DNA of 64,000 bases, taken from contig CAZCOA010000004.1 of NCBI GenBank assembly GCA_964500225.1, forward strand, positions 73,778-137,777. Reading direction: 5' to 3'. Below the pieces are notes generated by a model that was not told the DNA's origin, did no database searches, and was given only the letters and a program-made list of their open reading frames with translations. Source of the stretch: JAAYDY01 sp964500225 (GTDB taxonomy: Bacteria; Planctomycetota; Phycisphaerae; FEN-1346; JAACEH01). Below, in pieces: positions 53,207-61,372 of this stretch (within the stretch, counting starts at the first letter, position 1; each line of letters starts with the position of its first letter). Position numbers and translations under genes: made by a program.

Positions 53207-54451
53207 TCAGCGGTCCAATTCCGCGGCGATGATGTTCAGACTCGACAACACGCTGACCACGTCCGACAGCAATCGGCCCTCGACCAGCTTGGGAAACAAT
53301 GCATAGTGAAAAAACGACGGCGGGCGGACGCGCACGCGATACGGACACTTGGTTCCGTCGCTGACCAGATAGAATCCCAACTCGCCCATGGCCGTCTCGT
53401 TGGCCACATAGACCTCGCCCACCGGCGGCGCGCCGCCCGAGCCGGGCATGATCAACTCGAAGTGATGGATCATTTGCTCCATCTTGGCGTGGACTTCGGC
53501 CTTGGGCGGAAGAGTCACCTTGAAAGCCGGATCGACGTTCACTTGCCCCTTGTCAGGCAGCAGTTGAATGGCCTGGTGCAAAATGCGAACACTCTGCCGC
53601 ATCTCCTCCACGCGGACAAGAAACCGCGCATAGCAATCGCCTTCGGTGCAGGTGGGAATCTCGAAATCCATCGCCTCATAGCCCAGGTACGGCTGATCGC
53701 GCCGCAGGTCGCGGCACACGCCGCTCGCCCGCGCATTCGGCCCTGTGATGCCATAGTTCATGACATCCTCGGCGGTGATGCGGCCAATGTCCTGCATCCG
53801 CGACAGCCAGATCGGATTGCTGCACAGAATCCTCTCCATGTCGTCCAGTTCGCCCGGGGTGCGGTCGGCAACGTACTTGATCCGCTCCTTGAAATCGCGC
53901 GGCACGTCCCACATCAATCCGCCCGTACGGGTATAGGACGTCATGTAGCGCGATCCGGTGACGAACTCGAAAACGTCGTAGCACTCCTCGCGGCCGACGA
54001 AACTCCAGAGAAACGGCGTTACGCTGCCAAGATCCAGCGCCGGCGTGCCCAGGAAGAAGCTGTGATCCTGGAGTCGCGCCACCTCTGCCAGAATGAGCCG
54101 GATCAGTTGCGTGTATTCCGTACACTCGATGCCGTAGAGCTTCTCGACGGCCATATGGTAAGCCAAGTCGTTGGCAAACGGCGACATGTAGTTCATGCGG
54201 TCCACAACCGTCACATACTGGTTGTACGTGTGGTGCTCGCCCAGCTTCTCGAAGCCCGAATGCAGATAGCCGATGTACGGCGTACAGCGAACGATGCGCT
54301 CGCCGTCGAGCTCCAGCAGCAGACGAAACGTGCCGTGGGTAGCCGGGTGTTGCGGCCCGAAGTTCAGCACCATGTGCTCGCCGCCAACCGCGCCCGTAGG
54401 GCCGAATTCGTGCGTGTCGCCGCCGGAAGTTGTCGCGTGGTTGTCGCTCAT
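53207..54451 (-). CDS. nuoD: NADH-quinone oxidoreductase subunit D
   Basis: A 414-residue 49-kDa-type subunit lining the quinone site. MVLNFGPQHPATHGTFRLLLEL holds the conserved His and GIGYLHSGFEK-like TPYIGYLHSGFEKLGE follows. YGITGPNARASGVCRDLR and LGFYLVSDGTKCPYRVRVR are also typical. It is encoded separately from NuoC, not as the CD fusion of E. coli. A 26-residue N-terminal stretch precedes the domain. Confidence 0.96.
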   Translation of the reverse strand: MSDNHATTSGGDTHEFGPTGAVGGEHMVLNFGPQHPATHGTFRLLLELDGERIVRCTPYIGYLHSGFEKLGEHHTYNQYVTVVDRMNYMSPFANDLAYHMAVEKLYGIECTEYTQLIRLILAEVARLQDHSFFLGTPALDLGSVTPFLWSFVGREECYDVFEFVTGSRYMTSYTRTGGLMWDVPRDFKERIKYVADRTPGELDDMERILCSNPIWLSRMQDIGRITAEDVMNYGITGPNARASGVCRDLRRDQPYLGYEAMDFEIPTCTEGDCYARFLVRVEEMRQSVRILHQAIQLLPDKGQVNVDPAFKVTLPPKAEVHAKMEQMIHHFELIMPGSGGAPPVGEVYVANETAMGELGFYLVSDGTKCPYRVRVRPPSFFHYALFPKLVEGRLLSDVVSVLSSLNIIAAELDR

Positions 54452-54496
54452 GTGCCTGATGCGAACCGGACGCGGACCGCCGGTTCGTCGCATTCC

Positions 54497-55084
54497 CTAT
54501 TGCTGCCCCGTCTCCCTCGACGGATGGGGCGCGGGCTCCTGCCTGCGGCTGCGTGCGGCCTGGGGAAAGTCATCCTTGACAACCGTGTAGCGGTCCCGTT
54601 CGCCGAGGCCGCGCAACGGATAGTCCTTCCGCAACGGATGATGTTCGAATTCCTCCCACATAAGAATCCGCCGCAAGTCCGCATGTCCGTCGAAGCGGAT
54701 TCCGAACATATCGAACACCTCGCGTTCGGTCCAGTTGGCCAGACTCCACAGCTTTACGGCCGACGGACACACAGGATCGTCCTCGGGGACGGGCGCCTTG
54801 ACGCGCAACCGCTCCTCGGTAACGGTGCTGAGCACGTGGTAAACCACAGCGAACCGCTCGGAAAACTCGCGGTTGGGATAATCTCGATAATCCACGGCCG
54901 TAAGGTCGATGGGGAAGTCGAATCGCAGCCCCTCGGCCTGGCGAAGGAAAGCCAACACGTCCACGACGCGCTCCCGCGCTACCACCAAGGTCAACTCGCC
55001 GCGATAGAACGTCATCCCCCGCAAGGCGTCGGGAAACCTCGCTCGTACTTGCCGCCCAATGTTGTCGGCTCGCTGTCTGTTCAT
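54497..55084 (-). CDS. nuoC: NADH-quinone oxidoreductase subunit C
   Basis: A 195-residue 30-kDa-type subunit. Motifs are DLTAVDYRDYPNREFSERFAVVYHV, WTEREVFDMFGIRFDGH and RRILMWEEFEHHPLRKDYPLRG. It supports NuoD and NuoB in the quinone module. The ATG at 55084 gives the conventional N-terminus. A short basic tail follows the conserved domain. Confidence 0.95.
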   Translation of the reverse strand: MNRQRADNIGRQVRARFPDALRGMTFYRGELTLVVARERVVDVLAFLRQAEGLRFDFPIDLTAVDYRDYPNREFSERFAVVYHVLSTVTEERLRVKAPVPEDDPVCPSAVKLWSLANWTEREVFDMFGIRFDGHADLRRILMWEEFEHHPLRKDYPLRGLGERDRYTVVKDDFPQAARSRRQEPAPHPSRETGQQ

Positions 55085-55108
55085 GCCTTGGCACGTTCGC
55101 AAATCCCG

Positions 55109-55612
55109 TCAGACGGCCATTGTGCCATCGGCGGCGCGATAATCACTGAGTTTTTCTCTGCCGATCATTTCCTTCACACGCATGACGGCCTCGATAAGGG
55201 CTTCAGGCCGCGGCGGGCACCCCGGCACGTACACGTCCACCGGAATAAATTGGTCCACTCCTTGGATGACAGCATAGGTATCGAATTCCCCCCCGGTCGA
55301 GGCGCATGCTCCCATGGCGATTACCCACTTGGGTTCGGGCATCTGGCGATAGATCGTCTCCAGGACCGGCATCATCTTGGCCGAGATCCGCCCGGCGACG
55401 ATCAGCAGGTCGCTCTGGCGCGGGCTGAAGCGCACCACCTCGCTGCCGAAGCGGGCCAGGTCGTAACGGGCAACCATGGCCGCCATCAGTTCGATGGCGC
55501 AGCACGCCGTGCCGAAGGCCATCGGCCACAGGCTGTTGCCGCGGGCCCAGTTGACAAACCTCTCGGCCCGCGTGGTCAACCAGGCCGGTCCGCCTCGCGA
55601 TTCGAGTCCCAC
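55109..55612 (-). CDS. nuoB: NADH-quinone oxidoreductase subunit B
   Basis: A 167-residue subunit with cluster N2, the last iron-sulfur center before quinone. Ligands lie in FGTACCAIELM (adjacent Cys pair), MGACASTGG and VPGCPPRPEAL, all intact. The GTG start at 55612 has AAGGAG seven bases upstream and overlaps the end of nuoA by 37 bases. Confidence 0.96.
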   Translation of the reverse strand: MGLESRGGPAWLTTRAERFVNWARGNSLWPMAFGTACCAIELMAAMVARYDLARFGSEVVRFSPRQSDLLIVAGRISAKMMPVLETIYRQMPEPKWVIAMGACASTGGEFDTYAVIQGVDQFIPVDVYVPGCPPRPEALIEAVMRVKEMIGREKLSDYRAADGTMAV

Positions 55613-55983
55613 TCGTAGGCTCCTTCGCGCCAGCCGTAGGCATAGCCGGCCAGCAACACAACAAAGAAAAAGAACATCTCCAGCAGAATGAAGCTGCCCA
55701 GCTCGAGGCTCTTGCCGTAAATCAGGCCCCAGGGAAACAGGAACGTCACTTCGACGTCGAAGGCCAGGAAGAGGATGGCCATGAGGTAATACTCAATCGA
55801 GAGCCGCAGCCGACCGCCGCCAAGGGAGGGCATGCCCGATTCGTACGGTCGGCTCTTGACGCGGTCGTGGGCGACGGGACCGAACAGATGAGACAATAGA
55901 ATAATGCCCAAGGAGGCGCCGACCGCCAGCACGGTCAACACAAATACGGGAAAGTAGGCGGACAGATCCACATCGTCAACCAT
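55576..55983 (-). CDS. nuoA: NADH-quinone oxidoreductase subunit A
   Basis: A 135-residue, three-helix subunit. SRPYESGMPSLGGGRLRLSIEYYLMAI holds the conserved loop Cys position region in changed form (GMPS where many have GxxP), followed by LFLAFDVEVTFLFPWGL with the conserved acidic residues. It is first of the eleven consecutive nuoA-K genes and follows a small zinc-ribbon gene by 57 bases. Confidence 0.95.
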   Translation of the reverse strand: MVDDVDLSAYFPVFVLTVLAVGASLGIILLSHLFGPVAHDRVKSRPYESGMPSLGGGRLRLSIEYYLMAILFLAFDVEVTFLFPWGLIYGKSLELGSFILLEMFFFFVVLLAGYAYGWREGAYEWDSNREADRPG

Positions 55984-56040
55984 GGAGTTGCACGATCCTC
56001 CAACGTCGGTGCGACAACGGCCGGTCCGGATTGGGAAGGC

Positions 56041-56229
56041 TTACGAGTCCGCCGCCACGTGCAGACCGAGATCCATCTGGGCCTTACACTTGGGACATTG
56101 CAGAAGCATCTGGAGCCGGCCGGCATCCGGGGCCTTCCGGAAGAACACGTGCCAACCGCCGTCGTAGCCGCAACTCGGGCAATCGTGCCAGGTGCCGTCC
56201 ACGGGAACCTTGTGTTTCTCCAGTGGCAT
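56041..56229 (-). CDS. Small zinc-ribbon protein upstream of nuoA
   Basis: A 62-residue protein from the ATG at 56229, where GGAGG lies six bases upstream. Two CxxC pairs, CPSCGYDGGWHVFF and QCPKCKAQMDLG, make a probable zinc ribbon. I do not recognise the family. It may be the first gene of the nuo-bc transcript and could be a regulator or assembly factor, but nothing in the sequence proves that. Confidence 0.7.
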   Translation of the reverse strand: MPLEKHKVPVDGTWHDCPSCGYDGGWHVFFRKAPDAGRLQMLLQCPKCKAQMDLGLHVAADS

Positions 56230-56391
56230 GATCATCCTCCATCGTTGCAAGGACATGGCCAGACCGATCTGCGTCGGCGTCCTCGTGAAGCGTAACCGCA
56301 TTGCCGCACAAACTCAAGAGCTTTGCCGGGATCCTCCCAGCAACGCTGATGGATGATCCAGCCGGACTCGTGGGTTGGTACCGGCCGCGGG

Positions 56392-56898
56392 CTACAGATA
56401 CGCCGACACGGGAGCCAGCAACTCCCGGAACAATCCAATCGGCATGTGGACGGTCTGCCACGAGGGGCTGCGACGGCGGCTGTGGCGGGCGTACAACTCG
56501 ACCGGAACTCCGACAAAAGCATACAGCGCGTCGCGGAAGCGATGCACATCGGTAAAGGAGGCGGCGTGCCGCGGATCACCCAGGGCGTAGGCAAACACGA
56601 GCATCCCCAGAAAGCCATGGCCAAAGACATCTTCCCACATGGAAAGATTCTGCAGGTCTTCGTCGTCCACCCAGTTTACCCAGTAGCGGTGTTGCCCTCG
56701 TGTGACATAAGGGAACTTGCGTCCCTTGATGTCCACAAGCAGGTTGACGCCGCTGCCGCTATAGACAACGAAATCGAAGCTCTTGAGCGACACACCGCCG
56801 AAGAGTGCCCGCTTGGCTTCGTCCACGGCCACATAGGGCGTTCCGCGCTCGCGCAGGAACGACTCGAAGGCCGCCTCGTAGTGAATGGTCCGTTTCAT
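56392..56898 (-). CDS. Conserved hypothetical protein with PD-(D/E)XK-like core
   Basis: A 168-residue cytoplasmic protein. The N-terminal stretch HYEAAFESFLRERGTPYVAVDEAKRAL followed by FDFVVYSGSGVNLLVDIKGRKF has the helix, Asp and D-x-K order of PD-(D/E)XK nuclease folds (Asp in SFDF, DIKGRK). The rest, including DVHRFRDALYAF, is helical. No partner methylase or helicase is nearby, so I assign no restriction role. Similar short proteins occur in planctomycetes. Confidence 0.65.
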   Translation of the reverse strand: MKRTIHYEAAFESFLRERGTPYVAVDEAKRALFGGVSLKSFDFVVYSGSGVNLLVDIKGRKFPYVTRGQHRYWVNWVDDEDLQNLSMWEDVFGHGFLGMLVFAYALGDPRHAASFTDVHRFRDALYAFVGVPVELYARHSRRRSPSWQTVHMPIGLFRELLAPVSAYL

Positions 56899-56974
56899 GG
56901 CCCGCTGCTCGCCCGGAACCCCATGTGGTTCTCAAGGTGCTTGTTTTTCCGGCGCCGAGCCTCGCGCGTCGCCG

Positions 56975-58267
56975 CTATGAACCGGCCCCCTGCGGCACCG
57001 CGGCATTCAGGGGCCGCAGGGTCTCGTCCCCGGTGGTCAGGTCGCGCACACGTACGTGGCCTGTCGGACAGTCAGCGTCGCCGATCACGGCGGCATATCG
57101 CGCGTTGCAGGACGCTGCCGCCTTGAAAATGCGATTGGAGCCGACCGAACTCAGGCTCACTTGCGTGCTGAAGCCCTGCCGCCTGAGGCGGGCGCCATAG
57201 GCGACGGCATCGGCCACGGCGCCGTCGGCGACGGCAGCCACATAGTAATCCACGCGGGGAGGCTCGGTCGGCCAGAGATTGAGCGAATCCAGCAGCAGCC
57301 CCATGGTGACGTCGCCGGCCCCAAAGCCACAGGCCGCCATGGGCTTGCCGCCCGACAACTCGATCAGGTTGTCGTATCGTCCGCCGCCGAAGAGGCTGCG
57401 CAGCGTCCCTCCGGTGTCGAACACCTCCCAAACAGGGCCGGTGTAGTAAGCCAGGCCGCGGACAATGCCAATGTCGAAACGAACCAGGTTGCCTGCGGAA
57501 GCGGCATTCACGATGCGCATGATCGTCCGCAGCTCGGCCACGGCCGCAGCCACTGCCGGATCCGAGGCGAAGCGAACCGGAATCTGGTCCAGCGAGGTTA
57601 GGGCGAACAACTCGTCGATGGCCTGCCGCTGCCCGGACGACAAGGACAGGTCGTCGAGCATCTTGCCGAGAACGTCCGCAGGCACCTTGCCGCGCTTGTC
57701 CAGCGCCAGGTAAACGCTTGGGATGACGTCCTCGGCCACGCCAAGTGCCCTGAGCATGCCGGCCAGAAGCTTGCGATTGGAGAGCCGCACTTGGACCTGT
57801 TCGGCCGTCAGGCCCAGTTCCCTCAAGGCGTCGATGGCGACCAGAATGCATTCGGCGTCGGCGGCGGGGCCTTCGGCGCCCAGGATGTCGCAGTTCCACT
57901 GGAAGAACTCGCGGAGGCGACCTTTCTGGGCGCGCTCGTAGCGGCAGCACCGCGAAATGTTGAACCACTTGATCGGCCGCGGCAGCGCCGCCTGGCGGGC
58001 TACGACCATGCGGGCCAGCGACTGCGTAAACTCGGGACGGATGGCGATGGGACGGCCGCCCTTGTCCTCGAAATTGTAGAGCTGCGCGACAATCTCCTCG
58101 CCGGCCTTCTGGATATACAGATCCAGCGACTCGAAGATCGGCCCGTCCACCTCTTCGAACCCGGCCCGCAGGCTCACACGCCGCCAGACGTCTTCCAGAT
58201 AGCGGCGGCGACGCATCTCGTCGGGATAGAAGTCGCGAGTGCCCTTGGGGGCGCTGATTTTTGCCAT
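56975..58267 (-). CDS. hisS: Histidine-tRNA ligase
   Basis: A 430-residue class II synthetase that charges tRNA-His. Motif 1 region KGTRDFYPDEM, IRPEFTQSLARMV, motif 2 RYERAQKGRLREFFQWNCDILG, the histidine-specific RGLAYYTGPVWEV and motif 3 FGGGRYDNLIE / ACGFGAGDVTMGLLL are visible, followed by the anticodon-binding domain from about residue 330. The ATG at 58267 gives the standard MAKISAPKGTRDF start; the longer open frame is not supported. Confidence 0.97.
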   Translation of the reverse strand: MAKISAPKGTRDFYPDEMRRRRYLEDVWRRVSLRAGFEEVDGPIFESLDLYIQKAGEEIVAQLYNFEDKGGRPIAIRPEFTQSLARMVVARQAALPRPIKWFNISRCCRYERAQKGRLREFFQWNCDILGAEGPAADAECILVAIDALRELGLTAEQVQVRLSNRKLLAGMLRALGVAEDVIPSVYLALDKRGKVPADVLGKMLDDLSLSSGQRQAIDELFALTSLDQIPVRFASDPAVAAAVAELRTIMRIVNAASAGNLVRFDIGIVRGLAYYTGPVWEVFDTGGTLRSLFGGGRYDNLIELSGGKPMAACGFGAGDVTMGLLLDSLNLWPTEPPRVDYYVAAVADGAVADAVAYGARLRRQGFSTQVSLSSVGSNRIFKAAASCNARYAAVIGDADCPTGHVRVRDLTTGDETLRPLNAAVPQGAGS

Positions 58268-58442
58268 GGCACGCTGCCTTTGTCTTTGGGCTGCCAGCCG
58301 AGGACGGCCACCTTCGCCCGGCACGTCTGCCTTCCGGCGAAGCATGGGTTGTTCGCAACCGAACTCGGCTCGCCGGCAGGGCCGAGGGCGACCCCGCCAC
58401 ATTCTCCTCACATCACGATAGCACCGCTCGCCGGCGAGAACG

Positions 58443-59201
58443 TCATGGCGTATCGATGGTCTTGCGGATCACATCGCGCGCACCGTCGGCATAGCTCAGG
58501 TGCAGTTCCACATCGGTTTTGCCTGTGCGGTTCACCTCGTCCCAGGTCGGCACGTAACGGACCGTGTAAGTGCCCTTGGCGTCGGGACCGATCAGATCGA
58601 ACCCCCGCTGGCCGCCGTCCACCTTCACCCGTCGCTCGGTCCGCGTGCCGTCGCTGCGGATCAGCACCAACACGACATCCTGCGTCCGGCGCGACCCAGG
58701 CGTGAACTTCATCTCAATCTCCGAACGGTAGCAAATCACTTTCAGCGTTGCAGAGCCGACCTGGCTGTCCGCCTGGTCGCTGTGCGTCACGTGAAGCACC
58801 CATTTTTTCGACTCCCGGTCGTAGTACCAATCACGTTGGCGTCGGACTGTATAGGCCTTCGCGCTGACCGTGTACTCCCGCGACTCGCGGCCCGCGATGA
58901 AGCGGCCCGTCACCCGGTAGAATCCGTCGGTGTCCAGCGCCGTGCGGCGGTCGATGTACTCCTGCGTACCGTTGGGCAGCGTGAAGACGGCGTAGTCTGT
59001 CACGTCCGGATCCGGAGCGAAATCGAACGTCACGGTTTCGCCCTCGTAGGCCCATTGCGGACTCTTCTCGCTGAATCCTGATCCGTCCTCGGTATAGGTG
59101 TCGGCGAAAAGCATGGCCCGATCCATGAACATCTGGGCGCAGCCCCCTGCCGTCCAACACAACGCCAGAAGCATCCCTGCCGACCAGATTCCGCGTCTCA
59201 T
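58443..59201 (-). CDS. Predicted lipoprotein, function unknown
   Basis: About 252 residues from the ATG at 59201 (GGGAGG eight bases upstream). The signal peptide ends LCWTAGGC, a lipobox. The mature part looks like successive beta-sandwich units: VTFDFAPDPDVTDYAVFTLPN, FYRVTGRFIAGRESREYTVSA and TYTVRYVPTWDEVN. I know no named family. It is probably a surface or periplasmic anchored protein. Confidence 0.75.
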   Translation of the reverse strand: MRRGIWSAGMLLALCWTAGGCAQMFMDRAMLFADTYTEDGSGFSEKSPQWAYEGETVTFDFAPDPDVTDYAVFTLPNGTQEYIDRRTALDTDGFYRVTGRFIAGRESREYTVSAKAYTVRRQRDWYYDRESKKWVLHVTHSDQADSQVGSATLKVICYRSEIEMKFTPGSRRTQDVVLVLIRSDGTRTERRVKVDGGQRGFDLIGPDAKGTYTVRYVPTWDEVNRTGKTDVELHLSYADGARDVIRKTIDTP

Positions 59202-59235
59202 TGGTTTGCCTCCCCATGCCGCGCCCATCGGATTC

Positions 59236-59676
59236 CTACGCCGTCTTGCCCTTAACGCCCGTCTTGTCCCTTGCCCTGCCGGCGTCCTTCACGGCCTTTC
59301 GCGCCTTCTTCTTCGTCGGCTTCCCCAGGTGTTTTCTGGCGTACGCCTTCAATTGGCGGACCGTGAAGAAGTGTTCTTTGAAGTCATACTCTTTGTCGTT
59401 CTTCTCGCAGACTTCGTCGGTGTGGTCGCGGCAGATTTGCGGTCGGGACCGATACATCCCACACAATCCGTCGGCGCCCAACTGCCGACAACGAGCGGCC
59501 ACATTGACATACCAGTCGCCTTCGTCGTCGATGAAGATGCTCACCCCTTCGTGCAGAAGATACCACACCATCGCATCGAGGTCCGCGTCGTCCTCCGGCT
59601 CGTCCAGCGGCACAGTGAAGTACTTGCAGCACGCCTTGTCGCAATCGCGGCAGTAGTCCGTCTGCTTCCTGCTCAT
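59236..59676 (-). CDS. YkgJ-type cysteine cluster protein
   Basis: A 146-residue protein with CRDCDKACCKYFTVPL at the start, then CRQLGADGLCGMYRSRPQICRDH near residue 62, the arrangement of the CxxCxxxCC zinc- or iron-binding family (UPF0153/YkgJ). The C-terminal 40 residues are a Lys/Arg-rich tail that may bind nucleic acid. Its biochemical role is not established. Confidence 0.85.
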   Translation of the reverse strand: MSRKQTDYCRDCDKACCKYFTVPLDEPEDDADLDAMVWYLLHEGVSIFIDDEGDWYVNVAARCRQLGADGLCGMYRSRPQICRDHTDEVCEKNDKEYDFKEHFFTVRQLKAYARKHLGKPTKKKARKAVKDAGRARDKTGVKGKTA

Positions 59677-59740
59677 CCATTCGATTCCCTCAGAGCTTCG
59701 CGCCCGAACGGAGGTAGAGCGTCTTAGCCCCCTTCTATGC

Positions 59741-60622
59741 TCACATGGCGTCGATGGCGGCCTTCATCGCGGCGATGTGTTCCGGCGTCGTGCCACAGCA
59801 ACCGCCCACGATCCGAGCCCCAGCCGACACCAGGTGCGTCACTTTGGCCGCCATGATCTCCGGCGTGTCGTCGAACACGGTCCGGTCGCCCACCAACCGC
59901 GGAACACCGGCGTTCGGCTCCGCCACAATCGGTACCGACGTCGCCGCGGCCATCTGCGACACGATGTCGATCATGTCGTCGATACCATAGCCGCAGTTGC
60001 AGCCCACGGCGTCGGCGCCGGCTTCGCTCAGTCGCCGCGCGGCCTGCTGGGGGTCCACGCCCATGATCGTGTGGAACGTGCGGCCGTTGAAGTCCTTCTT
60101 GAACGTCATACTGGCCAGGACCGGCTTCCCCGGGGCCGCTTGGCGAACCGCCTCGATGGCCAAAACCGCCTCATTCAAGTCGCTCATCGTCTCGATCAGG
60201 AAACCGTCCACCACGTCGGCCAGTCCGGCCGCCTGCCGCGCGAACGAGCGACGCACTTCGTCGGCCGTCCTGTCGCCCAGAGGCTCGATCATCTCGTCGC
60301 AGGGCCCCATGTCGCCCAGCAGGATGGCATCGGGCGCAGCGCCTCGCGCCACGCGGGCAAGGGCCCAATTAATCGCCTCGGTCTCCGCGGCCAGCCCGGC
60401 ACGCGCCAACTTCAGCGCCGAGCCCCCGAACGTACAGGTCAGGAGAATGTCGGCGCCGGCCTCGATGTACGCGGTGTGAATCGCCGCCAAATCGATCGGG
60501 TGCTCCCGGGCCCATTGTTCCGGACACTCCCCGCTGCCCATACCGCGCGCCTGCAACTGCGTCCCCATGGCGCCATCGAGCATCAGAACCCTCTCCCGGC
60601 ATCGAGCTAACCAGTCGCCCAT
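59741..60622 (-). CDS. Homocysteine S-methyltransferase-family protein
   Basis: A 293-residue TIM-barrel enzyme that transfers a methyl group to homocysteine to make methionine. DGAMGTQLQARG is at the N-terminus. Zinc ligands are in GADAVGCNCGYG and GGCCGTTPEHIAAM. The length fits the BHMT/MmuM group or a free-standing homocysteine domain of MetH; no cobalamin-binding partner lies next to it, and the methyl donor cannot be read from sequence. It has a strong promoter. Confidence 0.9.
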   Translation of the reverse strand: MGDWLARCRERVLMLDGAMGTQLQARGMGSGECPEQWAREHPIDLAAIHTAYIEAGADILLTCTFGGSALKLARAGLAAETEAINWALARVARGAAPDAILLGDMGPCDEMIEPLGDRTADEVRRSFARQAAGLADVVDGFLIETMSDLNEAVLAIEAVRQAAPGKPVLASMTFKKDFNGRTFHTIMGVDPQQAARRLSEAGADAVGCNCGYGIDDMIDIVSQMAAATSVPIVAEPNAGVPRLVGDRTVFDDTPEIMAAKVTHLVSAGARIVGGCCGTTPEHIAAMKAAIDAM

Positions 60623-60664
60623 TGTCCGTCCTCACAGTGTTTGAAATCCCGTGCTGAAAGGAGC

Positions 60665-60693
60665 ACTATAGGAGCCGCCGCTCTGCAAGTCAA
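60665..60693 (-). promoter_or_regulatory. Promoter of the homocysteine methyltransferase gene
   Basis: On the minus strand TTGACT (60688-60693), 17-base spacer, TATAGT (60665-60670), about 42 bases before the start codon. Near-consensus sigma-70. Confidence 0.85.
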
Positions 60694-60899
60694 GGCAATG
60701 CGGTCCGGACGGAATGACGCAGCAAACAGGAACTCGGCGAGGCATCATGTGCATCCATATCAACGATGGACATCGCCCCTGCCCCGCTTCCCGCCTCGCA
60801 TGGTGCACCGCGGACGCCTCTCACCTGCATCCGGCCAAGGATCCTCATTGCCCACTTGACCGAGGAGAGTCGGCACAGAAATACTTTATCGATTCTCTC

Positions 60900-60944
60900 T
60901 TGACCCCGCAGGCGAGTACGCTATTATGTGATTACTTACTCACA
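60900..60944 (+). promoter_or_regulatory. arsR promoter and overlapping operator
   Basis: TTGACC (60900-60905), 16-base spacer and TATTAT (60922-60927). The inverted repeat TGTGA-N8-TCACA (60927-60944) begins at the last base of the -10 and covers the transcription start, so a bound ArsR repressor would shut its own operon. Confidence 0.8.
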
Positions 60945-60957
60945 CAGGGACAGGACC

Positions 60958-61284
60958 ATGGACAGGGAAACCCAGCGACTCTTTCGACTTCAGGCCGAGG
61001 TCATCCAGGCCGCCGGGCATCCGATCCGCTTGGCCATTATCGATTGCCTGAAAGATGGCGAGCAGTGCGTGTGTGACATCGCCGAGCGGGTGGGGGCCAA
61101 GCGGGCGAACGTCTCGCGGCACCTGTCGCTAATGCTATCCGCCGGCATCGTTGATTGCCGCAAGGACGGCCTGCGGGCCATGTACCGCCTGCGGACGTCC
61201 TGCATTCTGAATTTCATCAAGTGCGTGACCCAAGTGCTCAAGGAACGGCTGGAGAGCGAAGCGGCGCTACTTGAGCGGCGATAG
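60958..61284 (+). CDS. arsR: ArsR/SmtB-family metalloregulator
   Basis: A 108-residue winged-helix repressor. The metal-sensing helix reads GEQCVCDIAERVGAKRANVSRHL, with the CVC pair of arsenic/antimony-type ArsR (alpha-3N site). Other cysteines are in IVDCRKDGL and TSCILNFIKCV near the C-terminus and may complete a thiolate site. It would release DNA on binding a thiol-reactive metal(loid). First gene of a cluster with a permease, a DGC protein and thioredoxin-like proteins. Confidence 0.92.
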   Translation: MDRETQRLFRLQAEVIQAAGHPIRLAIIDCLKDGEQCVCDIAERVGAKRANVSRHLSLMLSAGIVDCRKDGLRAMYRLRTSCILNFIKCVTQVLKERLESEAALLERR

Positions 61285-61372
61285 GCCTCTTTTTGCAGGG
61301 CATGCGTGAGCAAATCATCACACAGTGGCGTAATGCCGCAGGACAGACTATCTGAGAGGCAGGGACCGGGCC

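Larger units (their letters stand above)
60623..60957. other. Divergent regulatory gap between the homocysteine methyltransferase and arsR genes
   Basis: 335 bases without a gene. They contain the methyltransferase promoter (60665-60693), the arsR promoter (60900-60927) and its operator (60927-60944). I see no SAM or B12 riboswitch features in the short methyltransferase leader. Confidence 0.6.

Noticed and set aside
53306..55618. Plus-strand open frame of 770 codons opposite nuoD, nuoC and nuoB
   Set aside because: Antisense to three clear complex I genes; its composition has no domain or motif.
60623..60664. Possible SAM or B12 riboswitch before the homocysteine methyltransferase
   Set aside because: The promoter lies only about 42 bases from the start codon, leaving no room for a known riboswitch fold.
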